Source: a virus | Virus record (IMG/VR): IMGVR_UViG_3300013005_002372 | Coordinates: 1-25,647 of that record | Direction: 5' to 3' (one strand) | Length of the DNA: 25,647 nucleotides | Shown: piece after piece, positions 21,757 to 25,647 of the stretch | How the letters are laid out: each line of letters starts with the position of its first letter | Position numbering within the stretch: position 1 is the first letter of the stretch | Translations under genes and position numbers: made by a program | The notes under the pieces: model-generated | What the model was told of the DNA's origin: nothing | What the model saw: the letters and a program-made list of their open reading frames with translations, nothing else | Databases searched by the model: none

Positions 21757-22581
21757 TTATTTATTATTTAGATACTGGTCATGTTCTTTTTCCATTAGTA
21801 ATGTAAACGGTTCTAATGTTTCCTCAAATACTTTTTTAAAGAATTCATCCATGTTATAGTTCCTTCTATCAATTAAGTCCCTGATGTAAGTAATTTTCTT
21901 TTCATTACCTTCAATATTAGCATTATGTTCATGAACACGAGCATACATTTTAGATATTGCTCTAATATTGTTATAATAACTTTTAGCATTATCCATTAAT
22001 GCTTTAATTTTTTCATAGTACTTAAATGTTGTGGACGATCTAGTATCTAAAGCATATCTCATTCTATAACTTAAAGTAATACTTGGATGAACTAATTTAA
22101 TAGGAAAATCATCATAATGTATTATAATAATATCTTTTTTACGAATCATTTCATCATTAAAAATATCTAATTTAAATTGTCTAGATCTTCCTAAGTCTTC
22201 ATTTACTTCCTCCTCCCATGTCTTTCTTAACTGCCACATATGAGCTTTAGGATCAAATTTATTTGTTAATGGAGTACCATTATCAAAATTATATCCTTCA
22301 TTAGTATTATATAAATGAAAGAAATTTTTGATAGCGTTATACTCATCTTCAGTAAATGTATCTGTTAATGCTAAATCAAAATCACCTATATTATCCATAG
22401 GTTCAAAACCTAACATTTTAAGAGATAAACTACCTGTTAAACAAAAATTCTCATTCATTGCTAAAATAGGTAAAATATATTTTTCAAATATATCCTTGTT
22501 AGATAATGGATCTAAGATATTTCTCTTAAATCGTAAATTCATTAACCCTGTAGTGGAGTCAATATTATACATTACATTCAT
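21757..22581 (-). CDS. Nucleotidyltransferase-fold protein
   Basis: A 274-residue protein. Residues 49-72 carry TGSLSLKMLGF then D67-F-D69, the GS(x)DxD signature of the polymerase-beta-like nucleotidyltransferase fold, and a third acidic residue D139 in FKLDIF fits the catalytic triad. The family includes antitoxin-type, antibiotic-modifying and tRNA-modifying enzymes; here the substrate is unknown. The C-terminal half is helical and basic. The start ATG at 22581 has the leader TTAAAATAAAAGGTTATG. The gene ends directly on promoter P5. Confidence 0.65.
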   Translation of the reverse strand: MNVMYNIDSTTGLMNLRFKRNILDPLSNKDIFEKYILPILAMNENFCLTGSLSLKMLGFEPMDNIGDFDLALTDTFTEDEYNAIKNFFHLYNTNEGYNFDNGTPLTNKFDPKAHMWQLRKTWEEEVNEDLGRSRQFKLDIFNDEMIRKKDIIIIHYDDFPIKLVHPSITLSYRMRYALDTRSSTTFKYYEKIKALMDNAKSYYNNIRAISKMYARVHEHNANIEGNEKKITYIRDLIDRRNYNMDEFFKKVFEETLEPFTLLMEKEHDQYLNNK

Positions 22582-22596
22582 AACCTTTTATTTTAA

Positions 22597-22890
22597 TTAT
22601 TCTGTTTCGTGATTCATAAAATTCACAAATTCAAGAGCTGCTTTAGGATTTACTTCATTTAAATGTTCTAAAGTTAACTCATATCTTCCATTTTGTACTT
22701 TAGAAATGAATAACTCGTCATGTAAACTATCAACTCGATTTCGTAATTGTTCTTTTTCAATGTCTCCACCAACTAAAACTTCTATTTTACTTTGGCTTTC
22801 TAGAGTATTTATTTTATGGTTTTGATAACCTGTTATTACTCCAAATATAATTACAAGAGCAATTACTATTATAAATGATGATTTGTTCAT
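22597..22890 (-). CDS. Membrane-anchored coiled-coil protein
   Basis: A 97-residue protein with one N-terminal membrane span (SSFIIVIALVIIFGVITGY, residues 4-22) and a charged region with heptad-like spacing (about 26-75, including RNRVDSLHDELFISK). The pattern is like that of the 18182-18496 product. Cytoplasmic start NK and a hydrophobic core suggest an inner-membrane protein with an exposed coil. It may be an i-spanin-like or phage-host interface protein; no partner gene identifies it. Confidence 0.6.
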   Translation of the reverse strand: MNKSSFIIVIALVIIFGVITGYQNHKINTLESQSKIEVLVGGDIEKEQLRNRVDSLHDELFISKVQNGRYELTLEHLNEVNPKAALEFVNFMNHETE

Positions 22891-22893
22891 ATT

Positions 22894-23124
22894 TTATTTA
22901 TTAAAATTAAAAAATTTATTTTTATAAGCATCCATTTCACCCTTAGTTCTTGGTTTTGATTCAATACGTCCAACTACTTTAGCTTTCCGTCCTCGTGGTT
23001 TACCTTGGTAGTCACCTTCATTATCAGCACCCCAATTAGTGTCCCTAACTGTTTTATAAAACGCTTCCATGATTCGTTTCCTATATTCAGGATCGTTTTT
23101 TGGATATACTGGCTGTAAATTCAT
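22894..23124 (-). CDS. Small basic hypothetical protein
   Basis: A 76-residue basic, poorly ordered protein: RKRIMEAFYKTVRDTNWGA, then a glycine/lysine-rich segment QGKPRGRKAKVVG, and a final aromatic helix. It could bind nucleic acid or be an assembly or packaging accessory; no motif supports either. The ATG at 23124 is four bases after promoter P7's TATATTTA box, so translation may be leaderless. It is followed by the coiled-coil gene after three bases. Confidence 0.6.
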   Translation of the reverse strand: MNLQPVYPKNDPEYRKRIMEAFYKTVRDTNWGADNEGDYQGKPRGRKAKVVGRIESKPRTKGEMDAYKNKFFNFNK

Positions 23125-23128
23125 GGAC

Positions 23129-23155
23129 TAAATATAGTCTATTAGTCTAGGTCAT
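23129..23155 (-). promoter_or_regulatory. Promoter P7 (ATGACC-N13-TATATTTA)
   Basis: Minus strand ATGACC (23155-23150), 13 bases, TATATTTA (23136-23129), then GTCC and ATG. The -35-like element lies in the last codons of the small membrane gene 23142-23282, whose stop follows it by six bases. Confidence 0.6.
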
Positions 23156-23282
23156 CGCCTAAGAAATCTTCCCCTTTATAGTCAGGGTGATTTTCTTTCA
23201 TATAATCAATTCCACGTACCCAAAATGTAGCCACTATAGCAGCTAATATAAAACTACCTCCAATTCCTATTACTATGCCCAT
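23142..23282 (-). CDS. 46-residue single-span membrane protein
   Basis: A small frame from the ATG at 23282 to TAA. Residues 1-22 are a membrane span with a glycine-rich start (GIVIGIGGSFILAAIVATFW), followed by basic and acidic tail residues ending GDDLD. The ATG shares bases with the stop of the upstream gene (TAATG). It belongs with a similar 46-residue gene immediately upstream. Function unknown; holin-like or membrane-anchoring roles are only possibilities. Confidence 0.6.
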   Translation of the reverse strand: MGIVIGIGGSFILAAIVATFWVRGIDYMKENHPDYKGEDFLGDDLD

Positions 23283-23422
23283 TATTTTTTCTTTTTAAAT
23301 AAATCAGATAATTTTTTACCCTCTTGTGTTACACGACCATTGTCGTCCATCATTGGGGCTGTGTATACTTCATATGCTAGTAAAGCAAATGTTAATACTA
23401 TAGATATAATTAGTCCCACCAT
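23282..23422 (-). CDS. 46-residue single-span membrane protein
   Basis: A second small frame from the ATG at 23422 to TAA at 23284-23282. Residues 3-17 (GLIISIVLTFALLAY) are hydrophobic and the tail is basic (GKKLSDLFKKKK). It overlaps the C-terminal codons of the 23410 gene by 13 bases and the next membrane gene by one base. The two 46-residue proteins share length and plan but not sequence. Position, overlaps and membrane pattern support real genes, not homology. Confidence 0.6.
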   Translation of the reverse strand: MVGLIISIVLTFALLAYEVYTAPMMDDNGRVTQEGKKLSDLFKKKK

Positions 23423-23910
23423 CTTTGAATGTTTTGTTCTAGTATTTTAAATAATAATTTATGTGCTCGTTCTTCATTTATCTTAGCGATATTAAATGCT
23501 ATTTTTTCTTTAGATGCTTTTAAATCAGGAACCATTCTATATACTAATGGGTACTTTTTAAAGTAATCAACATAGTGTTCTGAGATGTATTCTATTTCCA
23601 TTTCATAACTGCCAGGATGAGACTCACTAGGAATAAATTTTAATTCTGATTCATGATAGTCAAAGTATTCTCTTCCATAATATCCATCTTGTACTTTATC
23701 TATTAGACGAGTACATAACATCATTATTTCAGCATCACGTTTAGCCCCAATATATCTGTTTTTACTACCAATATATTCAGCTTGATTCTTTAATTTGAAT
23801 TTAAGTATTTCATAGATATAAGAATGATCCCAATCTTGATCTCTCCATATGATTGGAGCCCAACGATATAAGTTGTATATGCGTTGGAAAAAATGTTTGA
23901 GTTTATACAT
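23410..23910 (-). CDS. Hypothetical phage protein with Trp/Arg motif
   Basis: A 166-residue protein. The region YRWAPIIWRDQDWDHSYIYE (about 15-34) and EILKFKLKNQAEYI resemble, from memory, a family of conserved proteins in many tailed phages with an R-x-W-x-x-D-x-D-W-D start. It is helical with a positive tail ending QRWWD, and has no membrane segment. The ATG lies four bases after the P6 box TATATTTA. The role is unknown; some related proteins have been named only as hypothetical. Confidence 0.7.
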   Translation of the reverse strand: MYKLKHFFQRIYNLYRWAPIIWRDQDWDHSYIYEILKFKLKNQAEYIGSKNRYIGAKRDAEIMMLCTRLIDKVQDGYYGREYFDYHESELKFIPSESHPGSYEMEIEYISEHYVDYFKKYPLVYRMVPDLKASKEKIAFNIAKINEERAHKLLFKILEQNIQRWWD

Positions 23911-23914
23911 ATCC

Positions 23915-23940
23915 TAAATATAATGAATTATTTAGGTCAA
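23915..23940 (-). promoter_or_regulatory. Promoter P6 (TTGACC-N12-TATATTTA)
   Basis: Minus strand TTGACC (23940-23935), 12 bases, TATATTTA (23922-23915), then GGAT and ATG. One base shorter than the other spacers. It lies seven bases after the stop of the secreted nuclease gene. Confidence 0.6.
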
Positions 23941-23947
23941 GCCAAAA

Positions 23948-24580
23948 TTACTTTTTTGGAAATTTGAAACCAGTTAGTTTCTCAACATCTTTAATTTCAA
24001 CTCTGTTGTTATACAATCCATCTGCTTTGGTTGTACTATTATCAAATATAAACGCCATCCATTCGTTATATTTCTTAACATATATTACTTTCCAGCATTT
24101 AGTTGGAACTGATGTAGTGCCTATTTTTTTAGCTACTCCAACTGAACCTGCCCAAATATGAACTGAATCGTCTTTAATAGCAATTCCACGAGTCTTCATT
24201 TCTAATTCTTTCCAATCACCTCTATTTAATGCCGCGTATTGAGCAGTCATGTTACTAAAATAAAATGATTCCTCATTAGCTATTTGATCACATGATGCAT
24301 CAGCAGCTGGAAAGTTATGTCCACGATCAAATCCAGCACCTGTATAATCAGCTTGTAAATTTGTTTCAGTTGGTAATTTTGGATCAGGAATAAATTTGTC
24401 ACCACGTTTAACTTTAACATCACATGTTAATGATGCTTTAGTAATCCACCATTCTACCTTAACAGGATAATGTTTAGACTTGCTATAAGTTGTTTTATAT
24501 GCTTTATGAACTAGGGTAACTGTGTCTTGACTGTAAGATGTGACAGTGATTAATAACAATAATGATAATATATACTTCAT
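23948..24580 (-). CDS. Secreted DNA/RNA non-specific endonuclease
   Basis: A 210-residue His-Me finger nuclease of the DNA/RNA non-specific endonuclease (NUC1/Serratia) family. The catalytic motif DRGH lies at 85-88 (H88 general base), with N119 in ALNRGDWKELE as metal ligand and E127 downstream. A signal peptide (residues 1-18, SLLLLITV, SYSQ) with a cleavage site near Q18 sends it out of the cytoplasm; this Ser-Tyr-Ser-Gln end is flavobacterial in style. The mature enzyme would cut DNA and RNA in the periplasm or outside. Candidate roles are degrading incoming phage DNA, or scavenging. The start ATG at 24580 is five bases after a TATTTA-type box. Confidence 0.85.
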   Translation of the reverse strand: MKYILSLLLLITVTSYSQDTVTLVHKAYKTTYSKSKHYPVKVEWWITKASLTCDVKVKRGDKFIPDPKLPTETNLQADYTGAGFDRGHNFPAADASCDQIANEESFYFSNMTAQYAALNRGDWKELEMKTRGIAIKDDSVHIWAGSVGVAKKIGTTSVPTKCWKVIYVKKYNEWMAFIFDNSTTKADGLYNNRVEIKDVEKLTGFKFPKK

Positions 24581-24592
24581 ATATATAAATAT

Positions 24593-25647
24593 CTATAATT
24601 GCATCTTAGAACCAATTAGGAAGAAACTAAGTATAGGTGAACCGGGTACTGTAGATACCATTGCCTTATAATCAGCTTGGAAACCAAAACGTTTACTTAT
24701 TTTAAATGAATAACCACATCCAACCAATCCGTTAATATTATAATTCCAAGTATTACCTGTACCTGTATTATATGAGTAAGGTGAGGACATTATAAACACA
24801 CCTGGTGATAAGGTTGTTTTGGGATTTATCTGATATGGTTTAGTCCAAAATCCAGTTAATGATGACATAAATGAGTATGTATAATCAACTTCTCCTTTTA
24901 ATTTGATATTAATATATGAAGCATTAAATCCTATAGTACCATACTTAGGATGTGGTTTAATATATGTGTAACCACCGAAAGTCATGTTAGTACCATTAAC
25001 GTTAGCTATAGTATATGAATACGCGTTAATTGCCTTTAATTGACCGTTTTTAAATACTAATTCACTTCTATTAGCAGATAATGCAAATGATTTTAAATCA
25101 GCCCATATCATACTTGTTACGCCCCAACTTGATTCACCTGTAGCTGATGATTGGTTCAAACCAAGTGATATAACAGGAGTAAATCCACCTGTAGCGTTTT
25201 GTCCTACAGTTAAGTCTGAGCCTATCATTATAGGATTTATCGCTACTTTTTTCTTATCTTCCTTCTTCTCTTCCTTTTTTTCCTCTTTCTTATCTTCCTT
25301 CTTTTCTTCTTTAGATTCAGATTTACTTTCCTCTTTAGACTCACTCTTACTCTCACTTTTTGATTCGCTGCTTGAACTTGAACTTTCGCTTTTGCTCTCC
25401 CCACTTGATGTAGATGAAGAGGACTCCCCACCCGATGATGAGGATTGGGAAGATGAGGAGGATGATTGGGAGGAGGATGATGCTCCAGATGTTGATGCAC
25501 TCGAAGCAGAAGTTGAAGCGGCGCCTGATGCTGCTCCTGAAGCTGCTCCACTTGCTGCACTTGATGCTGCTGATGACGCGGCTGAGGAAGCTGCTGCGCT
25601 TGCTGCTGATGAGGCTGCTTGAGCTGCTACTTGAGATACTTGTTGAG
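24593..25647 (-). CDS. Exported low-complexity protein with outer-membrane beta-barrel domain (5' partial)
   Basis: An open minus-strand frame enters from the right edge, with its first complete codon at 25645, and runs 350 codons to a stop (TAG) at 24593. The start is outside the window; an ATG at 25228 would cut the frame in mid-sequence. Order: an Ala/Ser arm (about 1-55), a Ser-rich stretch with SSSSQSSSS (55-80), Ser/Glu/Lys repeats (SESKSESK, 85-105), an acidic/basic run (EEKKEDKK, 106-135), then a 210-residue C-terminal domain of alternating beta strands ending FFLIGSKMQL, fitting an outer-membrane beta-barrel. The low-complexity part may be a flexible spacer or surface-exposed arm. 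Virion or host-envelope location is inferred, not proven. Confidence 0.75.
   Translation of the reverse strand, partial: QQVSQVAAQAASSAASAAASSAASSAASSAASGAASGAASGAASTSASSASTSGASSSSQSSSSSSQSSSSGGESSSSTSSGESKSESSSSSSESKSESKSESKEESKSESKEEKKEDKKEEKKEEKKEDKKKVAINPIMIGSDLTVGQNATGGFTPVISLGLNQSSATGESSWGVTSMIWADLKSFALSANRSELVFKNGQLKAINAYSYTIANVNGTNMTFGGYTYIKPHPKYGTIGFNASYINIKLKGEVDYTYSFMSSLTGFWTKPYQINPKTTLSPGVFIMSSPYSYNTGTGNTWNYNINGLVGCGYSFKISKRFGFQADYKAMVSTVPGSPILSFFLIGSKMQL

Noticed and set aside
615-24161. Scattered plus-strand frames of 60-125 codons (for example 3934-4143, 11537-11830, 19657-20034, 22328-22612)
   Set aside because: Each lies antisense within a real minus-strand gene, and no plus-strand gene series or promoter supports them.
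25243-25560. Minus-strand reading frame rich in Gln, Leu, Arg and Lys
   Set aside because: It lies in another frame of the low-complexity region of the 24593-25647 gene; its odd composition is a product of the repeat DNA, and the continuous barrel-protein frame explains the region.
25392-25622. Plus-strand acidic Ala/Asp/Glu frame
   Set aside because: The complement of the Ser/Ala-rich codons of the 24593-25647 gene; no start context or promoter on the plus strand.

Overview
The window reads as part of the early/replication-side genome of a large tailed phage of the T4-like type that infects a member of the Bacteroidota, probably a flavobacterium. The T4-like assignment rests on a recognisable sliding-clamp loader pair (a gp44-like AAA+ ATPase at 19794-20678 and a probable gp62-like partner at 18493-18900). 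The host inference rests on three things: no Shine-Dalgarno ribosome sites but A-rich leaders; promoter -7 boxes of the form TAnnTTTA, close to the Bacteroidota consensus TAnnTTTG; and a secreted nuclease with a flavobacterial-looking signal peptide. Every gene I support (47, one partial) is on the minus strand, the DNA is very AT-rich, and genes are packed with ATGA, TAATG or 8-41 base overlaps. I saw no tRNA, CRISPR, transposase, integrase or virion morphogenesis gene.

Layout, in the direction of transcription (right to left). 25647-23948: a partial exported protein with an Ala/Ser, Ser, Ser/Glu/Lys and Lys/Glu low-complexity arm joined to a probable outer-membrane beta-barrel, then a secreted DNA/RNA nuclease. 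23910-22597: five small genes, including two overlapping 46-residue single-membrane-span proteins and a membrane-anchored coiled coil. 22581-20991: a nucleotidyltransferase-fold protein and a metallophosphoesterase. 20984-18182: the clamp-loader operon with interposed unknown and zinc-ribbon genes. 18138-17013: a MazG-like small protein and a Cas4/RecB-like nuclease with a probable iron-sulfur cluster. 16976-7722: a ribbon-helix-helix regulator candidate followed by a roughly 9 kb surface-sugar cassette (five glycosyltransferases, a sugar epimerase/dehydratase, two methyltransferases, a polysaccharide deacetylase, two small conserved proteins). 7716-3753: small phage genes, an HNH-like protein lacking its first catalytic His, a SWIM zinc-finger protein, thioredoxin, a DUF932 protein and a zinc metalloprotease, closed by an intrinsic terminator. 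3636-8: short hypothetical genes ending in two tandem paralogues.

The most striking signal is regulatory. Seven intergenic sites share TTGACC (or one-base variants), a 12-13 base spacer and TAnnTTTA, each placed on or beside the stop codon of the preceding gene. At five genes the box TATATTTA lies exactly four bases before ATG, which predicts leaderless transcripts. Three other promoters carry a perfect 14-base palindrome over the expected transcription start. Together these look like a dedicated phage promoter class dividing an otherwise continuous gene string into transcription units. Two further oddities are a 28-codon gene between two such promoters and a near-complementary 21-22 base repeat pair flanking the gene at 18182-18496.
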